A DNA stretch of 58,807 nt from Candidatus Dechloromonas phosphorivorans (GCA_016709495.1 JADJMS010000030.1:1-58807); one strand, 5' to 3'. Shown: positions 39,454-49,058, counted from the stretch's first letter. A program made the numbers and translations. The notes: generated by a model not told the origin, from the letters alone.

Positions 39454-41526
39454 CTATTTCCCCGAGCGATTGTCCAGAAAGATTTCAGCACGGTGGCGCT
39501 GAAGAAAGGCGGCATCGGGAATAAAGCGTTCCGGAATCTCAATTGCGCGGCCTTCCAGTGGCTTTAGAACGGATTGAACGAAAGGTTCGTCGCGCTTACG
39601 CAGTTCTTCGGACAGAACGATTTTCCAGTCGTCGCTCAGGGTAATCAGCCCTTTATCGAACGCGCGGTCATGGATAGCCGAAAGGCAAAGTCCATTGCTC
39701 GGGTTTAGCCGGTTCGCCTTGTCCTTGCTCCACGGCACGATATGGCTGGCGATCAGCAAGCGCGGTTCGGAGAGGCCGGACATGCAGCAGCGGCCACGGT
39801 AGCTGGCGAGAACGGCGCGGCGGAAGAAGTTTTGCTTGATGCGTTGCTCGGTTAATACGCGGCGGGTTTCGCCGGTGAAATCATCGGGAATCTGGAGGTC
39901 GTCGGTTTTTGCTTCATCCTGACGGTCGACCGTAGGAATTAGGCCAAATTGCTCGCGGAGGTGTTCGCACTCAAGGGCCAAGCCTTCCCAGTCGGCGTGA
40001 AAATCGGCCCAAATTTCACGGTCGAGGTTTGATGCGCCATCAAGGCCTTTGCGACCGGTGCTGGTAATTGCCGGGTCAAGGCTGGCGAAATTGACGAGCT
40101 TCATGGCAACAGCCGATGGTGTGCGGCCAATCAGTTCGGCCAGCTGAATAATTTCCGGGTTACGAGAGTGCAATTTGCCGAACGGCAATTGGCAATACAA
40201 ATGGAAGGCGAGCTTCAGTTGATCTTTAGTCCAGCGGCCAGAACTCATGATGTTTTCAGGCAGTGCCACCGATGCGGTCGCTGCCGGCTCCCTAGGCGTT
40301 AATAACGGAAGCATGAGTTTAGCCGTTGCGGCAACCATCGGCACGACAGCGGCATCAGCGAGTAGGCGATAAGCCTGCGTATCCGAAACGGAAATCCTGA
40401 ACGAATCAGGAAACCCCATCAGCCGCGCACATTCCCGCGGCGTCAGCCGGCGCGGATTGATCCCCTCGCCTTGATACACAAGGATTTCCGAGCCGTCCTT
40501 GTAGTAGCGGGCGGAGAGGGTGCGGGCGACGCTGTCGGGGTAAACCAGCCCGAAGCCGAATCCGTTGCCGGCGGCTTTGTGTTTGGCAGCGTAGCCTTGC
40601 AGGTAGGCCCAGAGTTTGTCGCTCAGGGTGTATTTGCTATCGACTTGCCCTTTGGCGTGGTTGAAGAAGCGGTCGCCGTCCCAAGCCAGTTTCGCTTCGC
40701 TGCCATCTGTCTTGTGCAGGATTTCGGCCATGGTTCGCCGGCCCTTGGCGGGCAGCGGCAGGGCGTTCCAGTCGAAGCTGATTTGATCAGCCTTGCGGAA
40801 GCCGACGATCATGATGCGTTCGCGGTGCTGCGGCACAAAGTGGGCGCCGTCGATGATGCGGGTATGGATGTCGTAGCCGAGGTCATCGAGCGCCCGTTTG
40901 ATGACGTCGAAGGTGCGGCCCTTGTCGTGCGAGGTCAGGTTTTTGACGTTTTCGAGCAGGAGGGCGCGCGGCTGCTTTTTCTCGATGATGCGGCAGACGT
41001 CGAAGAACAGCGTGCCTTGCGTTTCGTCGGCAAAGCCGTGGGCGCGGCCGAGGGCGTTCTTTTTGGAAACGCCGGCAATCGAAAAGGGCTGGCAGGGAAA
41101 GCCGCCGAGCAGCACGTCGTGGTCGGGGATGTCGGCGGCGTCGATCTGGGTGATGTCACCATTGATGCTGTGGCCGCTCGGGTAGTTCTCGACATAGCTC
41201 TTTTGCGCGTAGCTGTCCCACTCGCTGGTGAATACGCATTGGCCGCCAAGTTCCTCAAAGGCCATGCGGATGCCGCCGATGCCGGCGAACAGGTCGATGA
41301 AGCTGAAAGCGGCGTTGTCGGCGAGCGGCAGTTCGAGTGGCAGCAGGCGTTGCAGGCCGAATATGTATTTCTGCGGGACTTCTTGTTTGACTTCCCAGTG
41401 GCGCACCGCGCGGGCGGTGACGCCAAGGTGGATAGCGATTTCGGCTTGCGTATGCAGGCGTCGGGCGCTGGCCAGATAGCGGGTGGCGAGGTCGGTATCG
41501 GGTCCGGTGTGCAGTGCTGTGGTCAT
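39454..41526 (-). CDS. HTH / C5-cytosine DNA methyltransferase / HNH endonuclease fusion
   Basis: 690 residues from MTTALHTG, which has an AAAGGGAAG ribosome site (a longer reading to 41613 has none). Order: HTH-like segment (about 25-55, TQAEIAIHLGVTARAVRHWE); Dcm-type methyltransferase with motif I FIDLFAGIGGIRMAF (76-90), catalytic Cys145 in GGFPCQPFSIAG, ENV (192-194) and QHRERIMIVGF; then, after residue 427 (MSSGRWTKDQLKLAFHLYCQ), a C-terminal part like stand-alone HNH restriction enzymes with SHIVPW, NPSNGLCLSAIHDRAFDKG. Motif X reads ADAAVVPMV rather than GNSVVVPV. It would modify cytosine and cut DNA in one chain. The HNH half could also start at the internal Met427. Confidence 0.85.
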   Translation of the reverse strand: MTTALHTGPDTDLATRYLASARRLHTQAEIAIHLGVTARAVRHWEVKQEVPQKYIFGLQRLLPLELPLADNAAFSFIDLFAGIGGIRMAFEELGGQCVFTSEWDSYAQKSYVENYPSGHSINGDITQIDAADIPDHDVLLGGFPCQPFSIAGVSKKNALGRAHGFADETQGTLFFDVCRIIEKKQPRALLLENVKNLTSHDKGRTFDVIKRALDDLGYDIHTRIIDGAHFVPQHRERIMIVGFRKADQISFDWNALPLPAKGRRTMAEILHKTDGSEAKLAWDGDRFFNHAKGQVDSKYTLSDKLWAYLQGYAAKHKAAGNGFGFGLVYPDSVARTLSARYYKDGSEILVYQGEGINPRRLTPRECARLMGFPDSFRISVSDTQAYRLLADAAVVPMVAATAKLMLPLLTPREPAATASVALPENIMSSGRWTKDQLKLAFHLYCQLPFGKLHSRNPEIIQLAELIGRTPSAVAMKLVNFASLDPAITSTGRKGLDGASNLDREIWADFHADWEGLALECEHLREQFGLIPTVDRQDEAKTDDLQIPDDFTGETRRVLTEQRIKQNFFRRAVLASYRGRCCMSGLSEPRLLIASHIVPWSKDKANRLNPSNGLCLSAIHDRAFDKGLITLSDDWKIVLSEELRKRDEPFVQSVLKPLEGRAIEIPERFIPDAAFLQRHRAEIFLDNRSGK

Positions 41527-41715
41527 GGCTTCCCTTTTTGTTGTTCTGGTATCGAAAGCGGAAATTACGCCGCTTTTTGTCCCAGCGCAAGTGCGGTGTG
41601 CTTGTTTCACCATTTACGTTCATTTACAGCTCCCTAACCCGCCTTAACCGCGTTGCAGGGGAAGATTCGTCCTGTCGTCGGGCATCCCCCGAAGCTTGAA
41701 GTCAAAGGATTGAAC

Positions 41716-42207
41716 GTGAATTTCCCCAAATTGAATTTGAGGCGTTTTCTGATTGCCGCAGCGATTTCGCTGGTGGTGCCGTTGGCCGCCTTGGCGGTGA
41801 GCCAGCGGGCAGGTGCTTGTGGTTTCGGGCCGGGCATGGATGGCGGGAGGGTGCCGCGTTATCTGCATTCGCTGAATTTGAGCGAGGCGCAGCGCGACCG
41901 GGTTTTCGAGATCATGCACGGGCAGGCGCCGGCCATGCGCGAGAAGGTGAAGGCGGCGCGCAATGCCGAGGATTCGTTGCGCCAGCTGGTGTTGTCGACT
42001 GAATATACCGAGCCGAAGGCGCGCGCGTTGTCTGATGATGCGGCCAGGGCGACGGCTGATCTGACGCTGGCGCGGGCCATGACCGAGCGTCAGGTTTATG
42101 AGGTGCTGACCGCCGAGCAGCGTAGCCAACTGGCCAAGCTGAAGGCCGCCGGTGAGGCGCCAATGGGCGGGCGCGGTGGTGAGCGCCGTCCGCCTCCCGG
42201 CGATTGA
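41716..42207 (+). CDS. Spy/CpxP-like periplasmic LTxxQ protein
   Basis: 163 residues from a GTG start preceded by AAAGGATT. N-terminal signal peptide (FLIAAAISLVVPLAALAVS), then a helical protein with YLHSLNLSEAQRDRVFEIMH (first LTxxQ-type repeat) and QVYEVLTAEQRSQLAKLKA (second), and a Gly/Arg/Pro-rich tail. This is the CpxP/Spy/zinc-resistance fold, periplasmic chaperone or metal-stress sensor partners. It lies upstream of an efflux operon, as is common for metal or envelope-stress genes. Terminator at 42427. Confidence 0.75.
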   Translation: MNFPKLNLRRFLIAAAISLVVPLAALAVSQRAGACGFGPGMDGGRVPRYLHSLNLSEAQRDRVFEIMHGQAPAMREKVKAARNAEDSLRQLVLSTEYTEPKARALSDDAARATADLTLARAMTERQVYEVLTAEQRSQLAKLKAAGEAPMGGRGGERRPPPGD

Positions 42208-42273
42208 TCAAAGTTTCGGCTGCTGTCAGGAGTTGTTCGCGATCTATTGCTTGTCATGCAAACCCCTCCCCAG

Positions 42274-42295
42274 CCCTCCCCTTGTCAGGGGAGGG
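42274..42295. repeat. REP-like hairpin
   Basis: CCCTCCCC and GGGGAGGG form an eight-base-pair stem around TTGTCA. This C/G-run hairpin type is a common dispersed intergenic repeat in proteobacteria. Only one copy is seen in the window and it has no U-run, so it is not a terminator. Confidence 0.55.
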
Positions 42296-42426
42296 GGCAT
42301 GACCTCGCGCGATTTGGGGTGCTCCCCTAAGAAGGAGAGACCGGCCTTTTCAATTGAAATGGCTTCTCGGTTTTCAAAAGATCGTGGACCTCCTCTCAGA
42401 ACAACAGCCTTGCGATCTACCCCCTT

Positions 42427-42467
42427 GCCCGCCGCGGCTGAATTTGTGGTCGCGGCGGGCCTTTTTT
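42427..42467 (+). terminator. Rho-independent terminator
   Basis: GCCCGCCGCG and CGCGGCGGGC pair perfectly over ten bases around a 14-base loop and are followed by CTTTTTT. It ends the Spy/CpxP-like transcription unit and insulates the efflux operon. Confidence 0.88.
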
Positions 42468-42480
42468 ACATCGTTTAACA

Positions 42481-42497
42481 CCTGTGAAGATCACAGG
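42481..42497. promoter_or_regulatory. Short perfect palindrome upstream of the efflux operon
   Basis: CCTGTGA-AGA-TCACAGG, seven-base perfect arms with a three-base spacer, 17 bases before the first ATG of the operon. It shares half-sites with the CRP motif but has the wrong spacing. Candidate operator or weak hairpin. Confidence 0.4.
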
Positions 42498-42513
42498 CGG
42501 TGAGAATGTTCGG

Positions 42514-44007
42514 ATGAACTTTATGTCGTTTTCAAGAGGGCCAAGTTGCCGCTTGTCGCTTGCTGTTTTATTGGCCATTGGCTCGCTGAGCGCCTGTTCC
42601 GGACTGCCTTCGGTTGGGCCGGATTATCAGGCGCCGGCGGGGGCCATGCCGGGCCGTTGGCTGGCGGCGAAGCCGGATGAGCGGGAGCAGGGGCGGGCCA
42701 ATGGCAATGCTACGGTCAACCGGAAAAACAGCCCAAAATCGCAAAGTGACTGGTGGCGGCAACTGGGCGATCCGGCGCTGGATGAACTGATCGCCACCGC
42801 CCAGTCAGGCAGTCTCGATCTCAAGGCGGCGCAGGCTCGTTTGCGGCAGGCGCGGGCCAGTCGGGCGCAGGCGGTGAGCGGCTATTTTCCGCAAGTGTCG
42901 GCGTCGACCGGCGTTAGCCGGACGAAGAACGCCACGGCAGTCAACGCCCTGCCGACGCGCACGCTGTACGACGCCGGTTTTGACGCCAGTTGGGAGCTCG
43001 ATCTTTTCGGCGGTACGCGCCGGGCGGTCGAGGCGGCGAGCGCCGATCTGGCAGCGAGCGAGGCCAGTCTGGAAAACGTCCGGGTTTCGCTGGTCGCCGA
43101 AGTGGCGCAGAACTACGTCGAGTGGCGCGCCTACCAGTCGCGGCTGGCGATTGCCCGGGCCAATCTGGCCAGCCAGAGCGAAACGGCGCAGATCACTGAA
43201 TGGCGCGAGCAGGCCGGGCTGGCCAGTAGCGCCGATGTCGAGCAGGCGCGGACCAACCGCGAGCAAACGCGGGCGAGCATGCCGGATCTTGAGGTCGGGC
43301 TGGCGGCGGCGGAAAACCGGCTGGCCACCTTGCTTGGCCGGCAACCCGGCGCCCTGCATGAACAATTGCTGGCCGCGCAATCCCGGCCGGTGGCGCCGCC
43401 GACGGTGGCGACCGGCATCCCGGCCGATGTGCTGACCCAGCGCCCCGATCTGATCGTTGCCGAGCGCACGCTGGCGGCGGAAACGGCGCGTATCGGGCAG
43501 CGGCAGGCGGCGCGTTTTCCCAGTTTGTCGCTGGGTGGCTCGTTCGGCTGGCAGGCTTACAGCCTCGGCGCGCTGGGCGGCAGCGACAGTCTCGTTCGTT
43601 CCCTGAGCGGCACGCTGGCGGCGACCTTGTTTGACGGCGGCAAGCTGCGCAGCGCCGTGGATTTGCAGACGGCGGTGCAGGAAGCGGCGCTGGCTGACTA
43701 CGAAAGCGCCGTGCTGACCGCGCTGGAAGAGGTCGAAAACGCGCTGACCGCCCACGCGCAGGCCCGCGACCGGGTGATCGCCCGTGAGGCGGCGGCCGTT
43801 TCGGCGCGCAACGCGGCGACCTTGAGCCGGCAGATGTATGAAGCCGGCCTCGCCGACTTCCAGAAAGTGCTGGAAACCCAGCGCACCCAATTGACGGCCG
43901 AAGATTCGCTGGCCACCGCCCAGTCGGCCGTGCTGACCACGCTGATCCAGCTCTACAAGGCGCTCGGCGGCGGCTGGTCGTCGGCCAATGAAAGTGATCG
44001 AACATGA
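42514..44007 (+). CDS. NodT-family outer-membrane efflux lipoprotein
   Basis: 497 residues from MNFMSFSRG. The lipoprotein signal peptide ends at LSACSG (lipobox Cys), followed by VGPDYQAPAGAMPG, the standard NodT/OprM start. Two OEP repeats follow (DWWRQLGDPALDELIATAQS; NYVEWRAYQSRLAIARANL; VLTQRPDLIVAERTLAAETA; VLTALEEVENALTAHAQARD). It is the outer-membrane channel of a tripartite pump with the MacA/MacB-like genes downstream. A CGGTCAACCGGAAAAA copy at 42713 encodes TVNRKNSPKSQS just before the first conserved WW, in a tolerant loop. The stop overlaps the adaptor start (ATGA). Confidence 0.9.
   Translation: MNFMSFSRGPSCRLSLAVLLAIGSLSACSGLPSVGPDYQAPAGAMPGRWLAAKPDEREQGRANGNATVNRKNSPKSQSDWWRQLGDPALDELIATAQSGSLDLKAAQARLRQARASRAQAVSGYFPQVSASTGVSRTKNATAVNALPTRTLYDAGFDASWELDLFGGTRRAVEAASADLAASEASLENVRVSLVAEVAQNYVEWRAYQSRLAIARANLASQSETAQITEWREQAGLASSADVEQARTNREQTRASMPDLEVGLAAAENRLATLLGRQPGALHEQLLAAQSRPVAPPTVATGIPADVLTQRPDLIVAERTLAAETARIGQRQAARFPSLSLGGSFGWQAYSLGALGGSDSLVRSLSGTLAATLFDGGKLRSAVDLQTAVQEAALADYESAVLTALEEVENALTAHAQARDRVIAREAAAVSARNAATLSRQMYEAGLADFQKVLETQRTQLTAEDSLATAQSAVLTTLIQLYKALGGGWSSANESDRT
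42713..42747 (+). repeat. CGGTCAACCGGAAAAA repeat inside the NodT-like gene, in frame
   Basis: CGGTCAACCGGAAAAA then CAGCCCAAAATCGCAAAGT, near-identical to the intergenic copies. It supplies codons for a loop (VNRKNSPKSQS) that looks like an insertion relative to the usual linker. Confidence 0.7.
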
Positions 44008-45306
44008 CGCAAAGTACGGAAACCCAAAGTACGGATACCTCGTCAGCGGCGCTCGTCGCGCTGCTCAGCAAGAATGCCAACAAGGGAACCGGCCGGCGGC
44101 GGCTATGGCTGATCGGCGGCGGCATCGCCGTCGTGGCTGTGCTGTGGCTGGCCTTGTCAGGCGGCAACGGCCAGCCGGCCGGGCAGTACCTGACCGAGGA
44201 GGCGGTTGTCGGCAATCTGCTGGTCACTGCCTCGGCCAGCGGCACGCTGCAGCCGACCAAGTCGGTCGATGTCGGCTCCGAGCTTTCCGGCACGTTGTCC
44301 AGCGTGCTGGTGCAGGAAAACGATGTGGTCAAGAAAGGCCAGTTGCTGGCCCAGCTCGATACCGCCAAATTGAAGGACGCCGTGGCCAAATCGCAGGCGG
44401 CGGTGGCGGCGGCTGAGGCCTCGGTGGCGCTGGCGCAGGCGACGGTGGCCGAAACGACGGCGTCGCTGAATCGCATGCGCCAGGTCGCAGAGCTTTCCGG
44501 CGGCAAGGTGCCGGCCAAGACCGAGCTGGAGACGGCCGATGCGGCGCGGCAACGGGCCATCGCCAGCCTGGCCAGCGCCCGGGCCGACGTGGTGCAGGCG
44601 AAGGCGACGGCGAAAACGGATGAAACCAATCTCGGCAAGGCGACCATCCGTTCGCCGGTCGATGGCGTCGTGCTGAGCCGCAAGGTGGAGCCGGGCCAGA
44701 CAGTGGCGGCGCAGATGACGACGCCGGTGCTTTTCGTGCTGGCCGAGGATCTGGCCAAGATGGAGTTGCAGGTCAAGGTCGATGAGGCCGATGTCGGCAA
44801 TGTCAAAACCGGCCAGACGGCGAGTTTCACCGTGTCGGCCTGGCCGGGGCGCCAGTTTCCGGCGAGCATCCAGCGTGTCGGGCTGGGTTCGACGACGACC
44901 GATAACGTGGTTACCTACAAGACCATCTTGCAGGTCAATAACGATGATCTCGCCCTGCGGCCGGGGATGACGGCGACGGCCACCATCGTCACGGCGAGCC
45001 GCGACAAGGTGCTGCTGGTGCCCAATGCGGCGTTGCGTTTCTCGCCGCCGGGCGAGGGGGCTGGGGCGCAGCGAGCGCGGCATTGTCGCCCGCCTGATGC
45101 CCGGCCCGCCACCGGAGGCGCCGAAAAATCGCCCGGTGGCAGCCAAGGGCAGCGGCGACGGGCAGGTCTGGGTGCTGGTCGATGGCCAGCCGCAGGCGGT
45201 GACGCTGAAAACCGGCGTCAGCAACGGGCGCCAGACCGAAGTGCTGGGCGGCGATTTGCCGGTGGGTGCGGCGGTGATTTCCGACTATCAGGCGGCGAAA
45301 AAGTGA
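44004..45306 (+). CDS. macA: MacA-like periplasmic adaptor (membrane fusion protein; one frameshift)
   Basis: About 434 residues. A membrane anchor (LWLIGGGIAVVAVLWLALS, about 35-53) leads to a biotinyl-like/hairpin region (VQENDVVKKGQLLAQLDTAK, a long coiled coil, IRSPVDGVVLSRKVEPGQTV) and beta-barrel (MELQVKVDEADVGNVKTGQ). An indel near 45055 moves the last 85 residues into another frame (GIVARLMPGPPPEAP ... AAVISDYQAAKK, stop at 45304); the long open reading to 45392 is out of frame after that point. Links the MacB pump to the outer-membrane channel. Confidence 0.88.
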
Positions 45307-45312
45307 GTTGCT

Positions 45313-45372
45313 ACACCCCAAGAGTGCTTCCTTCGGGGCGCGGTCAACCGGAAAAAACGGCCAAAATTGAAA
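45313..45372 (+). repeat. 60-bp repeat, left copy (hairpin plus CGGTCAACCG element)
   Basis: Begins ACACCCCAAGAGTGCTTCC, continues TTCGGGGCG, then CGGTCAACCGGAAAAA and ACGGCCAAAATTGAAA. The first 30 bases can fold by pairing CCCC(A)AG with CTTCGGGG. It lies between the adaptor and the ATPase gene. The matching inverted copy is at 47245-47304; I count 53 of 60 identical positions. Confidence 0.85.
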
Positions 45373-45388
45373 TGTCGGCGAGGTTGCT

Positions 45389-46083
<695 letters not shown>

Positions 46084-46087
<4 letters not shown>

Positions 46088-47240
46088 TCCTCAACGCACT
46101 CCTGCTCGCCCTGCGCGAGATCCGCCGCAACCTGCTGCGCTCCTTCCTGACTGTGCTCGGCATCGTCATCGGCGTCGGCGCGGTGATCACCATGGTGACG
46201 CTGGGCAACGGTGCAACGAAGATGGTTTCCGACCAGATTGCCAGCCTCGGCAGCAACCTGCTCATGGTCATGCCCGGCCAGCGCCTTGGCCCGGGGCGCG
46301 ACAGTGCCGGCGCGCCGAAATTCAAGATCGCCGACATCGAGGCCATCCAGCAACAGGTCAATGGCCTCAAGGCCGTGGCGCCCGTCGTCGGCAGCCCCGT
46401 AACGCTGGTCGCCGGCACGCAGAACTGGTCGTCGACGGTGAGCGGCACAACCAACGACTACTTCATCTCCGGCAACTGGAAAATCGCCGCCGGGCGGCAG
46501 TTTAGCGATGACGAGGAACGCGCCGGCAAGGCCGTCTGCGTGATCGGCAATACCGTCAGGAAGGAGCTGTTCGGCGCCGGAAATCCAGTCGGTAGCAGCA
46601 TCCGCGTCAAGACCTTCGACTGCGAGGTGATCGGCCTGCTCGTCGCCAAGGGCCAGGGCGGCATGGGCCAGGATCAGGACGACACGGTGCTGATGCCGCT
46701 GCGCACGACGCAACGCCGGCTGACCGGCTCGCTCGACATCGGCAATGTCATGGTCTCGCTCAAGGACGGCACCGACGCGACCGTCGCCATCGCCCAACTG
46801 CGCAGCCTGCTGCGCGAACGCCGCAAGCTGGCCGAGAACGCCGACGACAATTTCAACGTGATGGATACCAAGCAGATCGCCGAAACGCTCTCCGGCACCA
46901 TCGGGGCATCGGCATCATGAACATCATGCTGGTGTCGGTCACCGAGCGAACGCGTGAAATCGGCATCCGGCTGGCCATCGGCGCGCTGGAAAACGAGGTG
47001 CTCTGGCAATTCCTGATCGAAGCCGTGGTGCTCTCTGCCTGCGGCGGGCTGGTCGGCGTGGCGCTGGCTTTTGTCGCCTGCCTCGGGTTGTCGTCGCTGA
47101 TGCACATTCCTTTCATGTTCAACCCGGCCATCAACCTGACAGCCTTTGGCTTCTCGGCAGCGATCGGCGTGATTTTCGGTTACGTGCCGGCGCGCCGGGC
47201 GGCGCAACTTGATCCGATCGAGGCGCTGCGGCACGAGTAG
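46084..47240 (+). pseudogene. MacB-type ABC permease with internal deletion and frameshift
   Basis: The N-terminus (MILNALLLALREIRRNLLR, SFLTVLGIVIGVGAVITM) and the large periplasmic domain are intact up to KQIAETLSGT (about 46896). Family members then have ~25 residues carrying the start of the second membrane helix (of the type MTLMLTLVAVISLLVGGIG), but here the DNA jumps to IGASAS and, in another frame, GIGIMNIMLVSVTERTREIG. About 70-75 bases are therefore missing plus a frame change. The last three helices are otherwise normal, ending RRAAQLDPIEALRHE. Either the pump is dead or the assembly lost this piece. The 60-bp repeat lies directly after it. Confidence 0.8.
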
Positions 47241-47244
47241 GCGG

Positions 47245-47304
47245 TTTCAGTTTTGGCTATTTTTTCCGGTTGACCGCACTCCGAAGGAATTACTCTTGGG
47301 GTGT
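47245..47304 (-). repeat. 60-bp repeat, right copy, inverted
   Basis: Reverse complement of the element at 45313-45372 (ACACCCCAAGAGTAATTCC, CGGTCAACCGGAAAAA, then TAGCCAAAACTGAAA). The two copies face each other and bracket precisely the ATPase and permease genes. As a hairpin after the permease it could also slow transcription. Confidence 0.85.
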
Positions 47305-47352
47305 GGAAGTCATCGGCATCGAACGGATAAGCCGAATCTGCGACAATCGGGG

Positions 47353-47628
47353 ATGTCCGAAATGCCTTGCCCCGCCGTTCCGTTGCCGATGGCCTGCCGC
47401 CCCAATTGCGGCGCTTGTTGCATTGCGCCTTCGATCAGTTCGCTTGCCAAGCCAGCGGGGGTGCCGTGCCGTCATCTGGATGCGGATTTGCGCTGCCTGA
47501 TTTTTACCAGCCCGGAGCGCCCGAAATGCTGTGCCGGCCTGCAAGCATCGCGAGAAATGTGTGGTGAAACGCGGGATCAGGCGCTGACTTGGCTGACGAA
47601 TCTGGAAGCTGCTACGCGACCGGGATAG
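47353..47628 (+). CDS. YkgJ-family cysteine cluster protein
   Basis: 91 residues with eight cysteines. CRPNCGACCIAPSISS, VPCRHLDADLRCLIF and CCAGLQASREMCG follow the CxxCxxCC...C...C pattern of the small YkgJ-like (putative zinc/iron-chelating) proteins. Cytoplasmic, no signal peptide. Function in the family is unknown. The gene stands between the efflux operon repeat and uppP. Confidence 0.82.
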   Translation: MSEMPCPAVPLPMACRPNCGACCIAPSISSLAKPAGVPCRHLDADLRCLIFTSPERPKCCAGLQASREMCGETRDQALTWLTNLEAATRPG

Positions 47629-47673
47629 TAGAATGCGGCCTCCCTAACTAGGCAAGTGCGCAGGCTGTACCTC

Positions 47674-48498
47674 ATGGACCCGATTCTTCTACTCAAAGCT
47701 CTTATTCTTGGCGTCGTCGAAGGGCTGACCGAATTCCTGCCTATCTCATCGACTGGGCATCTGATTTTGGCTGGCGATTTGCTCGGCTTTAATGATGATC
47801 GGGGCAAGTTGTTTGAAATTGTCATCCAGTTCGGCGCTATTCTGGCCGTCGTTTGGGAGTATCGCGAGCGCTTGCTGGTGGTAGTACGTGGCGCTTTCAG
47901 CGATGCTGCTGCGCAAAAATTCATTCTCAACCTGTTTGTCGCCTTTTTGCCGCTGGCGATTCTCGGGCTGGCTTTCGGCAAGGCGATCAAAGCGCATTTG
48001 TTTAACCCGTTCGCTGTCGCGACAACCTTCATTCTTGGCGCCTTCGTGATTCTTTGGGCGGAAAAGCGGGAACATACAATTCGCGTTGAGACGGTTGAGG
48101 AAATGACGCTGACTGATTCGCTGAAAATGGGCATAGCCCAGGCTTTTGCCTTGATTCCCGGTACTTCGCGTTCTGGCGCGACGATTATCGGCGGTTTGCT
48201 GTTCGGCTTGTCGCGCAAGGCGGCTACCGAATTTTCATTCTTCCTTGCCATTCCAACCATCGGCGCAGCAACCGTCTATCAGTTGTACAAGGAGCGTGCA
48301 TTACTCAATGCTGACGATATCGGTATGTGGGCAGTCGGTTTTGTCTCTGCGTTTGTTTCCGCCTTTTTGTGCGTGCGCTGGTTGCTACGCTTTATTTCCA
48401 GCCACGATTTCACGCCTTTTGCCTGGTATCGCATCGTTTTCGGTATCGTGGTTCTCTCCACTGCGCACTTTGGCTGGGTGCAGTGGGCCGCCCACTAA
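47674..48498 (+). CDS. uppP: Undecaprenyl-diphosphatase
   Basis: 274 residues from MDPILLLKAL (an upstream GTG at 47656 would add six residues). Both catalytic blocks are present: EGLTEFLPISSTGHLIL (about 17-33) and PGTSRSGATIIGGLLFG (about 160-176), within about eight membrane helices. BacA/UppP recycles undecaprenyl pyrophosphate for peptidoglycan and O-antigen and gives bacitracin tolerance when abundant. The YqiA-like gene starts inside its last 16 bases, so both are co-translated. Confidence 0.96.
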   Translation: MDPILLLKALILGVVEGLTEFLPISSTGHLILAGDLLGFNDDRGKLFEIVIQFGAILAVVWEYRERLLVVVRGAFSDAAAQKFILNLFVAFLPLAILGLAFGKAIKAHLFNPFAVATTFILGAFVILWAEKREHTIRVETVEEMTLTDSLKMGIAQAFALIPGTSRSGATIIGGLLFGLSRKAATEFSFFLAIPTIGAATVYQLYKERALLNADDIGMWAVGFVSAFVSAFLCVRWLLRFISSHDFTPFAWYRIVFGIVVLSTAHFGWVQWAAH

Positions 48499-49051
48499 TC
48501 CTGTTTCTGCACGGCTTTTGCTCGTCGCCGGCCTCGTGGAAAGCACGTGTGCTGGCCGAGCAAATGGCTGAACGGGGGTTGGCTGCGCAGTTGGTTTGTC
48601 CGCAACTGCCGCCCGTGCCTGATGAAGCGGTCGCCTTGGTAGGCAATCTGATCGAAACGAGCGCAGGGCCGGTCACGCTGGTGGGTAGTTCCTTGGGCGG
48701 GCATTACGCCAATTTTCTGGCCGAAAAGTACGATCTGAATGCGGTTTTGATCAATCCTGCTGCGGTCGACCGGCTAAATGTCGCTAAATTTGTCGGTGAG
48801 CAAACCAACTTCCATACCGGTGAGCGTTTCGTATTTAGCGCAGCACACGCCGCTCAGTTAAAGGCGCAGGTAACGCTGCCTACGCTTGCCCGCTATTGGT
48901 TGCTGGTGGCAAGCGCTGACGAGGTGCTGATTACCGGCAAGCGCTTGAGTTTTACGCGGGCTGCCGACAAACCGTGTTGCCGGGAGGCGATCACAGCTTC
49001 ACGAAGTTTCCCGATTTCGTGCCGCAAATCATTGAATTCGCTGGGCTATAA
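48483..49051 (+). CDS. YqiA-like esterase, alpha/beta hydrolase (one frameshift)
   Basis: About 189 residues from a GTG inside the uppP end (VGRPLILFLHGFCSSPASWK). The nucleophile elbow is LVGSSLGGHYANFLAEKYDL and oxyanion His block LFLHGF; INPAAV follows. A lost G near 48930 (VLITGKR instead of VLDYRQALEFY) shifts the C-terminus, whose true frame ends PGGDHSFTKFPDFV...IIEFAGL. Because of that indel the reading frame runs on into the exoribonuclease, giving a false 959-residue fusion. YqiA-type esterases have no firmly known substrate. Confidence 0.85.
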
Positions 49052-49058
49052 TCCGTTT

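Larger units (their letters stand above)
42208..42513. other. Intergenic region with hairpins before the efflux operon
   Basis: About 306 bases containing a REP-like hairpin, a rho-independent terminator and a short palindrome, each listed separately. Nothing coding is convincing here. Confidence 0.6.

Noticed and set aside
40471..41637. Long 388-residue plus-strand frame
   Set aside because: It is antisense to the methyltransferase gene, rich in Gly/Ala/Val and without any known motif; a GC-bias shadow.
42274..42295. CCCTCCCC hairpin as a terminator of the Spy/CpxP-like gene
   Set aside because: There is no U-run; a proper terminator is present at 42427-42467.
43193..44869. 558-residue minus-strand frame and the similar one at 42805-43890
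   Set aside because: Antisense to the NodT- and MacA-like genes; low-complexity Arg/Ala/Ser composition and no domain.
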